Shown in pieces: positions 51,448-59,688 of a stretch of DNA of 64,000 nt (its first letter is position 1; each line of letters opens with the position of its first letter). This DNA comes from Betaproteobacteria bacterium SCGC AG-212-J23 (lineage in GTDB: Bacteria; Pseudomonadota; Gammaproteobacteria; Burkholderiales; SG8-39). The DNA is taken from NCBI GenBank assembly GCA_001644455.1, contig LSTF01000001.1, positions 21,099 through 85,098 of the forward strand, read 5' to 3'. Position numbers and translations under genes: made by a program. The notes beneath the pieces were generated by a model, which was not told the DNA's origin, did not search any database, and saw only the letters and a list, made by a program, of their open reading frames with translations.

Positions 51448-52942
51448 AATACATTCGGCGGTAGTGGCGGTACCAGTCGCTCTGGAAGAGCTCTTCCTTG
51501 TCGTACTTGCGCTTGAGCTGCAGGAATTCGCGGAACTGCGGATAGCAGACGTCGATCTGCTGGCGCAGCGCGTGGCGGTGGTAGGTGAGGTAGTAGCTGC
51601 CGCCGTGCTTGATGCCGATGTTGATCAGGCGGCGGAAGGCGTCGCCGGCGCGGATCGAGCCGCGCGTCGAATGCTCGACGTGCAAATTGAAGATCACGCA
51701 GGCGTAGGGTTTCCTCGCCCACGGCAGGAAGCTCTCGAAGTCCTGCTCGATCAGGCGGATGGTGCCGTAGATGATCTCGACCTGGTCGCGCTTCACGTAC
51801 TCGCGCACGTCGGCCATGAACGGCTCGAGCGCGTCGCGGTCGCAGTAGATCTCGGCGATCACCTCGCTCGCGCGATTGGTCGCGGCGTAGCGCTTCTCGA
51901 GCTCGCGGTGGTAGTTGTCGGGGTAGACGCTCATCTGCGCCTCGTCGGACCAGTACACCTGGCCGTTGGTCGACTGGTAGAACGAGGCGTAGCGCTTGAA
52001 GGCGCCGGTCTTGTCGGTGTGCGCGAGGTAGAGCAGGTCCACCCAGTCGCGCTCGCTCATCGCTTTCTTCACCGGTGTGAGCGGCGTGTCGTCGGCGACC
52101 GGCCGGTAGCAGGAGAACACGCCCTTGCGCAGGAAGTCCTCGGAGCGGTCGTCGATCGCGTACTGGAAGTCGCCGAACGTGAAGCCGTCGCGCACGCGCT
52201 CGCCGAAGGCGCTGATCAGGCCGGCGATGTCGCGCACCTCGACCACGCGCTCCAGCTTGCGCCGCGGCACGAGGCGCAGCGTCACCGAGTAGACGAAGCC
52301 GAACAGCCCGTAGCCGCCGATCGCCAGCTTGAACAGCTCCGGGTTCTGCGCGCGGCTGCAGGTGAGCAGTTGCCCCTGCGCGTTGACCAGCTTGAAGGAC
52401 TCGATGTCGCCGATGAAGGGCGGCAGGGTCAGGCCGCGGCCGTGGATGTTGGACGAGAGCGAGCCGCCGATGGTGACGCGGTCGACGCCGGTCTGCTTCT
52501 GCGAGAAGGTCCAGTGCTGCGGCAGGCCGCGCTGCACCGTGCTGAGGTGCTCGAGCAGTTGCGGCCACATCATCCCGGACTCGACCTCGATCAGGCCGCG
52601 CTCGGTGTCGAAGGCGAGGACCTTGGAGAGCTTGCGCGTGTCGATCATCACGCCGTCCTGCGCGAACGGCTGCCCGCCCATCGAGTGGCGGCCGCCGGCG
52701 ATGCAGACGCCGCGCTCCTCCTCGCGCGCCTGCGCGAAGGCCTTGGCGACGTCGTCGAGGTTTTCCGGGCGGGCGATGGCGAAGACGCGCGCCGAGCTGA
52801 GCTGGCCGTGGACGTCGTTGACCAGGATCGTGCCCGGCGCCGCCTTGGTCGCCGCCTTGGGCGCCTGGGCGAGCTGCGCGAAGGAAGCGTTGGGCGCGGC
52901 GGCGGCGAGCCCCGCCGCCTTCAGGAACGTGCGTCTTCTCAG
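51437..52942 (-). CDS. Tat-exported FAD-linked oxidase, apparent CTG start
   Basis: 501 residues if translation begins at CTG 52942. The N-terminus would be (M)RRRTFLKAAGLAAAAP, a clear twin-arginine signal, with AGGAG ten bases upstream. The FAD_binding_4 domain starts right after it (VAIAGGRHSMGGQ-like: IAGGRHSMGGQPF), then GGSLSSNIHGRG and GGYGLFGFVYSVTLR. The first in-frame ATG (52681) would delete the signal and part of the FAD fold, and a stop codon at 52963 excludes a longer start. Flavoprotein of the GlcD/berberine-bridge type; substrate unknown. Confidence 0.78.
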   Translation of the reverse strand: MRRRTFLKAAGLAAAAPNASFAQLAQAPKAATKAAPGTILVNDVHGQLSSARVFAIARPENLDDVAKAFAQAREEERGVCIAGGRHSMGGQPFAQDGVMIDTRKLSKVLAFDTERGLIEVESGMMWPQLLEHLSTVQRGLPQHWTFSQKQTGVDRVTIGGSLSSNIHGRGLTLPPFIGDIESFKLVNAQGQLLTCSRAQNPELFKLAIGGYGLFGFVYSVTLRLVPRRKLERVVEVRDIAGLISAFGERVRDGFTFGDFQYAIDDRSEDFLRKGVFSCYRPVADDTPLTPVKKAMSERDWVDLLYLAHTDKTGAFKRYASFYQSTNGQVYWSDEAQMSVYPDNYHRELEKRYAATNRASEVIAEIYCDRDALEPFMADVREYVKRDQVEIIYGTIRLIEQDFESFLPWARKPYACVIFNLHVEHSTRGSIRAGDAFRRLINIGIKHGGSYYLTYHRHALRQQIDVCYPQFREFLQLKRKYDKEELFQSDWYRHYRRMYFGS

Positions 52943-52978
52943 ATTCTTCTCCTCGGACGGCTAAAGTAACATGCCGCC

Positions 52979-53776
52979 ATGCCCGCCGCCGAGATCCAGT
53001 ACACCGTCGACACGGGCGAGAAGCTGGTCAACGAGACCTTCGGTCCGAACAACATTCGCCGCCGCTCGAGCGGCGCGCAGGAAGCGAAGAAAGTCACGAT
53101 CGCCGACGGCCGCGCGCTCGCCGGCGAACTGTCGCTCGATCGTCAAGGCTTCGTGCTCGTGCGCCATGCCACCGCGATGCGCGACTTCTTCGACGCCGCC
53201 GAGCTCAAGAATGTGTACACCCCCGAGGTCGAGCGGCTGGTGCGCGAGCTTTCCGGCGCGACGCGAGCGGTGATGTTCGACCATACGCTGCGCTCGGGCG
53301 ACGAGGCCGAGCGCGAGGCGCGCCTGATCCGCGAGCCGGTGCTCAACGCCCACAACGACTACACCGAATGGTCGGGGCCGCAGCGCGTGCGGGATCTGCT
53401 TCCCGACGAAGCGGAAAGTCTCCTGAAAAAGCGCTTCGCGATCATCCAGGTCTGGCGGGCGATCAACCAGCCGATCCGCGCCAACCCGCTGGCGCTGGTC
53501 GACGCGCGCAGCGTCGCGGCGGAGGATCTGCTGATCTCGGAACGGCGCTACCCGAACCGGGTGGGGCAGACCTATCGCCTCAAATACAACCCGGCGCACC
53601 GCTGGTTCTACTTCCCGAAACTGGCGCGCGACGAGGCGATCGTCTTCAAGGTGTTCGACTCGGCGACCGACGGCCGGGCGCGCTTCACGCCGCACACCTC
53701 GTTCGCCGATCCGGCGACGCCGAGGGACGCGCCGCCGCGGCAGAGCATCGAGGCGCGGGCATTGGCGTTTTTCTAG
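52979..53776 (+). CDS. CmcJ/NvfI-family protein
   Basis: 265 residues. IQYTVDTGEKLVNETFG, VMFDHTLRSGDE, HNDYTEWSGPQRV and WRAINQPIRANPLALVD are typical of the CmcJ/NvfI family (fungal and bacterial hydroxylase/methyltransferase-related proteins named from cephamycin biosynthesis). His-x-Asp (HND) and a late His suggest a 2-oxoglutarate/iron site. TAAAGT at 52962-52967 lies 11 bases before the ATG. Confidence 0.8.
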   Translation: MPAAEIQYTVDTGEKLVNETFGPNNIRRRSSGAQEAKKVTIADGRALAGELSLDRQGFVLVRHATAMRDFFDAAELKNVYTPEVERLVRELSGATRAVMFDHTLRSGDEAEREARLIREPVLNAHNDYTEWSGPQRVRDLLPDEAESLLKKRFAIIQVWRAINQPIRANPLALVDARSVAAEDLLISERRYPNRVGQTYRLKYNPAHRWFYFPKLARDEAIVFKVFDSATDGRARFTPHTSFADPATPRDAPPRQSIEARALAFF

Positions 53777-53777
53777 G

Positions 53778-54239
53778 ATGCAGCTGACGCCGCACTTCAC
53801 GCTGGAAGAGTTGTGCTTCAGCCAGGAAGCGGCTCGCGCAGGCATCGACAACACGCCTTCCGGCGAGGTGACCGCCAACCTGCTGCGCCTGGCGAAGATG
53901 CTGGAGAAGGTGCGCGCGCTGCTGAAGCATCCCCTCCACATCAGCAGCGGCTTTCGCTGCGCGGCGCTCAACGCCCGCGTCGGCGGCTCGAAGACCAGCG
54001 CGCACCTGGAGGGAAGGGCCGCCGACTTCATCTGCCCGGCGTTCGGCACGCCCTACGTGGTGGCGAGGAAGATCGCCGGCACGCGCCTGGGATACGACCA
54101 GATGATCCACGAGTACGGCCGCTGGGTGCACCTCGCCGTGCCGCGCGCGAACGAGCGCGCCGATCGCGAGCTGCTGACGATCTTTGAGCCGGGGAAATAC
54201 CTGGCGGGACTAACGCAGCTGAACGAAGGGCGCGCCTAG
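53778..54239 (+). CDS. Peptidase M15A family D,D-carboxypeptidase-like protein
   Basis: 153 residues without a signal peptide. LTPHFTLEELCFSQEA, ISSGFRCAALNARVGG, SAHLEGRAADF (His and Asp zinc ligands) and RWVHLAVP (third ligand His) are the M15_3 pattern. Proteins like this are often phage or chromosomal endolysin-type peptidases; no phage genes are adjacent. It begins one base after the CmcJ-like stop. Confidence 0.87.
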   Translation: MQLTPHFTLEELCFSQEAARAGIDNTPSGEVTANLLRLAKMLEKVRALLKHPLHISSGFRCAALNARVGGSKTSAHLEGRAADFICPAFGTPYVVARKIAGTRLGYDQMIHEYGRWVHLAVPRANERADRELLTIFEPGKYLAGLTQLNEGRA

Positions 54240-54638
54240 CTGCGCGCACTGCTCGCGCGCATAGCGCGTGCCGACGACGCCGCTGTCGTCCGGGCCGCCG
54301 TTCACGGCGACGATCTTCTCGTCGCGCAGCACGAAGCTCATCGGGTAGAAGCCCTCGAAGACGCCGCGGCGGTTCTTGTCGTTCACCCAGACGCACACGC
54401 CCCAGCCGTGCTGCTGCTCGCGCAGCGCGGTCTTGCGCTGGAAGAGCTGCTTCGGCTCGGTGCGGATGTCGACGATCGCGTCCTTCGGATCGGCCAGGCG
54501 GAGGCGCAGGTAGCTGAGGATTTCCTCCTTGTAGCGCGCCGGCGCCGGGCCGTACTCGACCGAGCTCATCTCCTGCTTGGAGACGGTGGTGTTGCAGCCC
54601 GCGAGCGCGAGCAGGAGGAAGGTCAGGATTCTTCGCAT
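54210..54638 (-). CDS. Hypothetical lipoprotein
   Basis: 142 residues. Lipobox LALAGCN. The mature part has YLRLRLADPKDAIVDIRTEP and WGVCVWVNDKNRRGVFEGFYP, a pattern I have seen only in unnamed proteobacterial lipoproteins. Its 3' end overlaps the peptidase gene by 30 bases. It follows the MFS gene on the same strand by seven bases. Confidence 0.65.
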   Translation of the reverse strand: MRRILTFLLLALAGCNTTVSKQEMSSVEYGPAPARYKEEILSYLRLRLADPKDAIVDIRTEPKQLFQRKTALREQQHGWGVCVWVNDKNRRGVFEGFYPMSFVLRDEKIVAVNGGPDDSGVVGTRYAREQCAQLGAPFVQLR

Positions 54639-54645
54639 CGCGAAA

Positions 54646-55887
54646 TTATGGCGCAGCCGCCGCCGGAAGCCGAGGACGTTTTGCCAGCACGAAAAACAGC
54701 GACCCCAGGCCGGCGAGCAGCGCGAGGATGGTGAACCCGGCGCGGTAATTGCCGGTGAGGTCGGCCATGATGCCGGCGATCATCGGCCCGCCGATCTGGC
54801 CGATGACGATGATCATGAACGACAGCCCGAGGATCATGCCGATCGCGCTGCGACCGAAGTAGTCGGCGCGCAGCGCCTGCATGAACGGCCCGCGCAGGCC
54901 CCAGGCGGCGCCGTGCAGCACGGCGAACGCGAGCACCATCGCCACGTTCGCCGCGTAGGTGAGGAGCAGCAGCGCCGTCATGTGGGTCAGCATGCACGCC
55001 GCCGAGATGAGGCGCTTGTCGTAGCGGTCGCCGATCAGCCAGCCGATGAACACCCCGCCGAGCTGCGACAGCGTGAGCACGGTGTAGACCAGCGACGCCT
55101 GCGCGAGGGAGTAGCCGAGCCCCTGGTTCATGTGGGTGATGGAGTGCACGCTCACCGCATGCACGACCAGCAGCGCGAAGCCGTGGCCGAGCGAGAGCAG
55201 CCAGAAGGCCGGCGTGCGCAGCGCCTCGCGCGCGGTGAAATCGCGAGTCGCGCCGGGTGTCGATGAGACCCCTTCTTTGGGCGGGGCCGGAGGGATGCCG
55301 TCCACGGTCTCGCCGTAGTCCTCGGGGCGGCGGCGCATGACGAACGCCAGCGGCAGGCCGACGACGATCATCACCACCCCGGAGCCGAACGCCGTGGCGC
55401 GCCAGCCGAAGGCGCCCATCGACCAGGCGAGCATGGGCAGCGAGATGCCGCCCAGGGCGAGGCCGATCGACATCGACGACAGGGCGCGCGCCCGCCAGCG
55501 CTCGAACCAGTTGATGAGCGCGACGTTGACCGGAAAGAAGCCGCACAGGCTCGAGCCGAGGGCGATGACGATGAAGGCGCCGTAGAACGTGAGCAGCGTG
55601 TCGGTGAAGCTGAGCAGCATCAGGCCGATGCCGAACACCACCACGCCGATGCGGATCCAGATCTGCGGCCCGAAGCGGTCGATCATCCAGCCGAGGATCG
55701 GGCCGAGGATCGCCACTTCCATCTGCTGCAGCGCCGCCGCGCCGGACAGCGCGGTCTTGCTCCAGCCGCGTTCCTCCTGCAGTACTGCCACGTAGGCGCC
55801 GAACGCCTGCGTCATCAATCCGGCCTGGAGAAACTGCAGGCCGGAGCCGGCGCCGACCATGTACCATCCGTGGAAGATTTTCTTCAA
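54646..55887 (-). CDS. Major facilitator superfamily transporter
   Basis: 413 residues starting at TTG 55887. Twelve membrane segments are predicted from hydrophobicity. HGWYMVGAGSGLQFLQAGLM and GPILGWMIDRFGPQ (MFS loop 2-3 motif) suggest a monocarboxylate/oxalate-formate type carrier. A central loop with PPAPPKEG contains a possible in-frame palindromic element. Substrate unknown. Confidence 0.85.
   Translation of the reverse strand: MKKIFHGWYMVGAGSGLQFLQAGLMTQAFGAYVAVLQEERGWSKTALSGAAALQQMEVAILGPILGWMIDRFGPQIWIRIGVVVFGIGLMLLSFTDTLLTFYGAFIVIALGSSLCGFFPVNVALINWFERWRARALSSMSIGLALGGISLPMLAWSMGAFGWRATAFGSGVVMIVVGLPLAFVMRRRPEDYGETVDGIPPAPPKEGVSSTPGATRDFTAREALRTPAFWLLSLGHGFALLVVHAVSVHSITHMNQGLGYSLAQASLVYTVLTLSQLGGVFIGWLIGDRYDKRLISAACMLTHMTALLLLTYAANVAMVLAFAVLHGAAWGLRGPFMQALRADYFGRSAIGMILGLSFMIIVIGQIGGPMIAGIMADLTGNYRAGFTILALLAGLGSLFFVLAKRPRLPAAAAP
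55269..55288. repeat. Possible in-frame palindromic element in the MFS gene
   Basis: CCCC-TTCTTTGGGC-GGGG with flanking GGCC/CCGG can fold. It sits in the cytoplasmic central loop and is read in frame as PPAPPKEG. It resembles the elements in the helicase gene in layout (C-run, short spacer, G-run) but not in spacer sequence. Confidence 0.3.
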
Positions 55888-55905
55888 GGCTTATTAGGCT
55901 AATCC

Positions 55906-56412
55906 ATGACGATCTCGATGTATCAGGCGAGCGCGCCCCGTTTCGCGCGCATGCTGCGCAACCTCTCCGCGATCCTCGCGAAGGCGCAAGCCCACGTCGA
56001 AGCGAAGAAGCTCGACGCGGCGGCGCTCACCACCTACCGGCTGTTCCCCGACATGTTTCCGCTGACGCGCCAGGTGCAGATCGCCTGCGATACGGCGAAG
56101 GGCGCGACGGCGCGCCTCGCCGGCGTCGAGCCGCCGAAGCACGAGGACACCGAGCAGACGCTGCCGGAGCTGCAGGCGCGCATCGCCAAGACGCTCGACT
56201 TCGTCGAGTCGATGAAGGCGGCGCAGATCGACGGCTCGGAGACGCGTGACGTGACGCTCAAGATGCGCGCTGGCGAGGTGCACTTCAAGGGACTCGACTA
56301 CCTTTTCAACCACGCCTACCCGAACTTCTACTTCCACGTCACCACCGCATACAACATTCTGCGGCACAACGGCGTCGAGATCGGCAAGAAGGACTTCATC
56401 GGCCCCTTCTAG
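55906..56412 (+). CDS. DUF1993 protein
   Basis: 168 residues, cytosolic, helical. The opening ISMYQASAPRFARMLRNLSAIL, the RLFPDMFPLTRQVQIACD segment and HFKGLDYLFNHAYPNFYFHVTTAYNIL with its histidines are diagnostic of DUF1993, a DinB-like four-helix family. Function unknown. The last four bases overlap the convergent hydrolase stop. Confidence 0.87.
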   Translation: MTISMYQASAPRFARMLRNLSAILAKAQAHVEAKKLDAAALTTYRLFPDMFPLTRQVQIACDTAKGATARLAGVEPPKHEDTEQTLPELQARIAKTLDFVESMKAAQIDGSETRDVTLKMRAGEVHFKGLDYLFNHAYPNFYFHVTTAYNILRHNGVEIGKKDFIGPF

Positions 56413-57086
56413 AGGGCCGTGAGGATTGCCGCCAGCTCGCGCGGCATCGAGATCTGCGGATAGTGGTGCGTCGGCAGCTCGTGGTATTGCCAGGCCTTGT
56501 CGGCTTTGGTCGCGGCGCCGAACGGCGCGAACGTCGTCGGTGAATAGCCGCTGCAGAAGATGTAGGCGCGCTTGCCCTTGTAGTTTCCCTTCAGCGAGAC
56601 CTTTTCCTTCAGGGTGGCGAGCGGCTGCGGGTTGCGGCGCGATTGCAGCCAGGCGAGCTCCTGCGGGTCGGTGATGCCCTGCGGCCCGGGCGGCGGCACT
56701 TGCCAGCCCTGCAGGGCCAGAAGCTTCTCGCGCATCTCCGGCCGGGCCAGGTCGAGGAGCGACTGGCCGTCCTTCGGCACGAACGCGTCGAGGTAGACGA
56801 GGCTGCGGATTTTTTCCGCCACGCGGTCGGCGACCGCGCTGACGACCATGCCGCCGTAGCTGTGTCCGACCAGCGCGAAGTCGGACAGCCGTTCGTACTC
56901 GATCGTGCCGAGAACATCGTTCACGTGCGTCGACAGGTCGACCGAGGGCGACGCGAGGTGCACGCGCTCGCCGATGCCGGTCATGGAGGGAGTGAAGACT
57001 TCGTGGCCTTGCGCGCGCAGCAGCTGGGCGAGCCGGGACCACATCCAGCTGCCGCCCCAGGCGCCGTGAACCAGGACGAACTTCAA
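56409..57086 (-). CDS. Alpha/beta-hydrolase, small esterase type
   Basis: 225 residues from TTG 57086. VLVHGAWGGSWMW (oxyanion region), nucleophile VGHSYGGMV and a late HHYPQIS give a methyl-esterase-like catalytic set (plant hydroxynitrile lyase/MES-like). The start follows the preceding stop by two bases, so it is co-translated with the small gene at 57403. Confidence 0.85.
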   Translation of the reverse strand: MKFVLVHGAWGGSWMWSRLAQLLRAQGHEVFTPSMTGIGERVHLASPSVDLSTHVNDVLGTIEYERLSDFALVGHSYGGMVVSAVADRVAEKIRSLVYLDAFVPKDGQSLLDLARPEMREKLLALQGWQVPPPGPQGITDPQELAWLQSRRNPQPLATLKEKVSLKGNYKGKRAYIFCSGYSPTTFAPFGAATKADKAWQYHELPTHHYPQISMPRELAAILTAL

Positions 57087-57088
57087 AA

Positions 57089-57403
57089 TTACTTCTTGTC
57101 GCCGCTGGTGATGAAGCTGGAAACGTCGACCTGGTCGAGCTTCACCGCGGCCTTGTTCTCGGCCTCGATCCTCGCCTTCATGCGATCGGTTTCCCGGGTC
57201 GCCTCCTCGAAGGCGTTGGCGAGCTTGAAACAGAAGGCGGCGAGCGCCTTCGGGTCGGGCTTCTTCTGCTCGGTGCCGGAGAGCGTGCCGTACACGCGGG
57301 CGGCGAGGTTGATGTAGATCTTCTCGGCGAGATCGATGTAGGCCTCGCGCGCGGCGCCGGCCTGGGCTTCTACCTTCGCGGGTGCTGATCCTGATCCACT
57401 CAT
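57089..57403 (-). CDS. Small helical hypothetical protein
   Basis: 104 residues, charged and helical: EAYIDLAEKIYINLAARVYG, ALAAFCFKLANAFEEAT and RMKARIEAENKAAVKL. No signal peptide or membrane helix. I recognise no family. Its ATG overlaps the stop of the Kef-type antiporter (ATGA), making it the middle gene of a three-gene operon. Confidence 0.65.
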   Translation of the reverse strand: MSGSGSAPAKVEAQAGAAREAYIDLAEKIYINLAARVYGTLSGTEQKKPDPKALAAFCFKLANAFEEATRETDRMKARIEAENKAAVKLDQVDVSSFITSGDKK

Positions 57404-59187
57404 CGTCTGGAGATGTTACTACGCTCATCCTCGCTGAGGGTGCGCGCCAGCTGATCGCGCAGCTCGTTCGACACCGTGATGCGCGCTTCGGACGTGTCCT
57501 TGTGCACCGCGTAGAGCTTCGCCTGCACTTCCTGGTCGTGCTCGGCGAACGCTTCGGCGGCGCGGCGGGCGCGCTCGGCGTCGCCGCCGATCATGGCGAG
57601 CGCGGTCTCGCCGAGCTTGAGCGCCGAGAGCCAGGTCTCGCGCTCGATCAGCTCGATGCCCAGGTCGCGCAGCTCGAAGCTGTGCCGCATGTCGTGCGCC
57701 CGGGCGATGATGCGCAGCCGCGGGAAATTCGCCTTGGCGATGCGCGCCAGGCGCGTAATGGCCGACGGGTCCTCGATGGCGATGATCAGGTAGCTCGCCT
57801 GGTCGGCGCCCGCGGCGTGCAGCAGGTCGAGGCGCGTCGCATCGCCGTAGAACACGCGGAAGCCGAACTTGCGGCTCTGCTCGACGTGGTCGGGATCGTC
57901 GTCGAGCACCGTCGGATGGATGCCGGCGGCGTTCAGCAGCCGCGCCACCACCTGGCCGACGCGGCCCAGACCGGCGACGATGACCTGCCCCGCCTCCGGC
58001 GTGTCGGCCGGCGGTTTCTCGTCGCTGCGCTTGAGGCGCGGCAGAAGCACGCGGTCGTGCAGCGTCAGCACCAATGGCGTGAACAGCATCGACAGCGCGA
58101 CCGCGAGCGTGATCGCCTGCGCCATGGTCGCGTCGATCGCGCCGCGCGCCGCGCCGACGCCGAGCAGGACGAAGGCGAATTCGCCGCCCTGCGCGACGAG
58201 CAGGATGAAGAGCGGCCGCTCGTCGCGCGGCAGCCCGGTGACCTGGGCGATCATCCACAGCACCACGCCCTTGAGGAGGAAGAGGCCGGCAATCAGTCCG
58301 ACGACGACCCACGGCCGCGCGAAGAGCACTGCGAAGTCGACGCTCATGCCCACGGAGATGAAGAACAGCCCCAGCAGCAAGCCCTTGAACGGCTCGATCG
58401 CCGCCTCGATCTCGTGGCGGTATTCCGACTCGGCGAGCAGCACGCCGGCGAGGAACGCGCCGAGCGCCATCGACAGCCCGGCGTGCTCGAAGACCAGCGC
58501 GATGCCGAGGACGAGGAGAAGGGCGAAGGCGGTGAAGATCTCGCGCAGCCGGGTGCGGGCGATGTGGCGGAACACCGGCCGCGCGAGGTAGTGGCCCAGG
58601 ACGAGCGTCGCGACGATCGCGCCGACCGCGAAGGCCAGCCCCTGCCAGGAGAACGCCGAGCTCTCGGCGGTGCCGCCGAGGAGCGGGACCACGGCGAGCA
58701 TCGGGATGACCGCCAGGTCCTGGAAGAGCAGGATGGCGAAGGTCGCCTGCCCGCCCTGCGTGCCGAGTGCGCCGCGCTCGGTGAGCGGCTGCAGCGCGAG
58801 CGCCGTCGAGGAGAGCGACAGCGCCATCGCCGCGACCAGCGCCGCCCTCGGGTCGACGCCGAGCGCCCAGGCGACGAGCACGATCACCGCGACCGAGCCG
58901 AGCACTTGCGAGGCGCCGAGGCCGAGCAGCTTGGCGCGCATGCTCCACAGCCGCCCCGGCTCGAGCTCCAGGCCGATGACGAAGAGCAGGAACACCACGC
59001 CGAGCTCGGCGAAGGCGCGCACGTCCTCGATCTGGCCGACCAGCTTGAAGCCCCACGGGCCGATGGCAATGCCGGCGAGCAGGTAGCCCGCCACCGAGCC
59101 GAGCCCGAGGCGGTGCGACAGCATCACGGCGATCACCGCGGCGGCGAAGTAGACCGCCGCTTGCAGCAGGAAGTGCGAGTGCTCCAC
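57400..59187 (-). CDS. Kef-type K+/H+ antiporter (CPA2) with RCK domain
   Basis: 595 residues from GTG 59187. About 12 membrane segments with FLLFVIGLELEP and ALSLSSTALALQ, then a TrkA-N/RCK domain (VIVAGLGRVGQVVARLL, Rossmann GxGxxG) and a TrkA-C-like tail. It would exchange K+ for H+ under electrophile or pH stress, gated by nucleotide or glutathione adducts. TATACT ends eight bases before the GTG. It is the first gene of an operon with the small helical gene and the esterase. Confidence 0.9.
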   Translation of the reverse strand: MEHSHFLLQAAVYFAAAVIAVMLSHRLGLGSVAGYLLAGIAIGPWGFKLVGQIEDVRAFAELGVVFLLFVIGLELEPGRLWSMRAKLLGLGASQVLGSVAVIVLVAWALGVDPRAALVAAMALSLSSTALALQPLTERGALGTQGGQATFAILLFQDLAVIPMLAVVPLLGGTAESSAFSWQGLAFAVGAIVATLVLGHYLARPVFRHIARTRLREIFTAFALLLVLGIALVFEHAGLSMALGAFLAGVLLAESEYRHEIEAAIEPFKGLLLGLFFISVGMSVDFAVLFARPWVVVGLIAGLFLLKGVVLWMIAQVTGLPRDERPLFILLVAQGGEFAFVLLGVGAARGAIDATMAQAITLAVALSMLFTPLVLTLHDRVLLPRLKRSDEKPPADTPEAGQVIVAGLGRVGQVVARLLNAAGIHPTVLDDDPDHVEQSRKFGFRVFYGDATRLDLLHAAGADQASYLIIAIEDPSAITRLARIAKANFPRLRIIARAHDMRHSFELRDLGIELIERETWLSALKLGETALAMIGGDAERARRAAEAFAEHDQEVQAKLYAVHKDTSEARITVSNELRDQLARTLSEDERSNISRR

Positions 59188-59195
59188 GGGAGCGA

Positions 59196-59201
59196 AGTAT
59201 A
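59196..59201 (-). promoter_or_regulatory. -10-like hexamer TATACT
   Basis: On the minus strand, ending eight bases before GTG 59187. No ribosome site precedes the GTG, so a leaderless message is likely. Confidence 0.45.
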
Positions 59202-59280
59202 GAGGGAGGGTCGCCGCGTCCCGACAGCGCCGCCCGGCGGGATCGCAAAAAGCGGGTACGCCGCTTGCGGTAGCTGCGGC

Positions 59281-59616
59281 ATGAGCATGAAACCGGCGCA
59301 ACTGGGCAGCCTGAACGCCGAGCTGCCGCCCCTCGAGGAGGATCTCGCGGCGCGGATGGAAATCATCTTCGAGCGCTGCCCGACGCTGCACGGATTCACC
59401 GTGCAGGACTGCTCGGCGCTGCCCGAGGAGTTCCGCACGCTCGCGCTGGAGCGCGAGCTGGTGGTGACCGACATCGGCGTCTACCCGAACCTGAATACCC
59501 AGCAGTGCGAGCAGATCTACAACGAGATCGCCGTCGCGCTGCTCGACTTCCTGTTCGAGCGTCCCGCGGCGAAGGACGTGCTGCGCGGCCGCACGTTCGC
59601 CCGCACGCTACACTAA
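59281..59616 (+). CDS. Hypothetical protein
   Basis: 111 residues, no signal or membrane helix. IIFERCPTLHGFTVQ and VTDIGVYPNLNTQQCEQIYNEIAVALLDFL are the clearest segments. I do not recognise the family. It is divergent from the antiporter operon and directly upstream of the amidase. Confidence 0.65.
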   Translation: MSMKPAQLGSLNAELPPLEEDLAARMEIIFERCPTLHGFTVQDCSALPEEFRTLALERELVVTDIGVYPNLNTQQCEQIYNEIAVALLDFLFERPAAKDVLRGRTFARTLH

Positions 59617-59688
59617 GGCATCGATCCCTTTTCCAGCGCGTCCGAGCTCGCCCGGGGCATCCGCTCGCGCCGCTTCACGGCCGCCGAG

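Noticed and set aside
57382-59202. Long plus-strand frame opposite the Kef-type antiporter
   Set aside because: It is a low-complexity, charge-rich shadow; the minus strand carries clear antiporter and RCK motifs.
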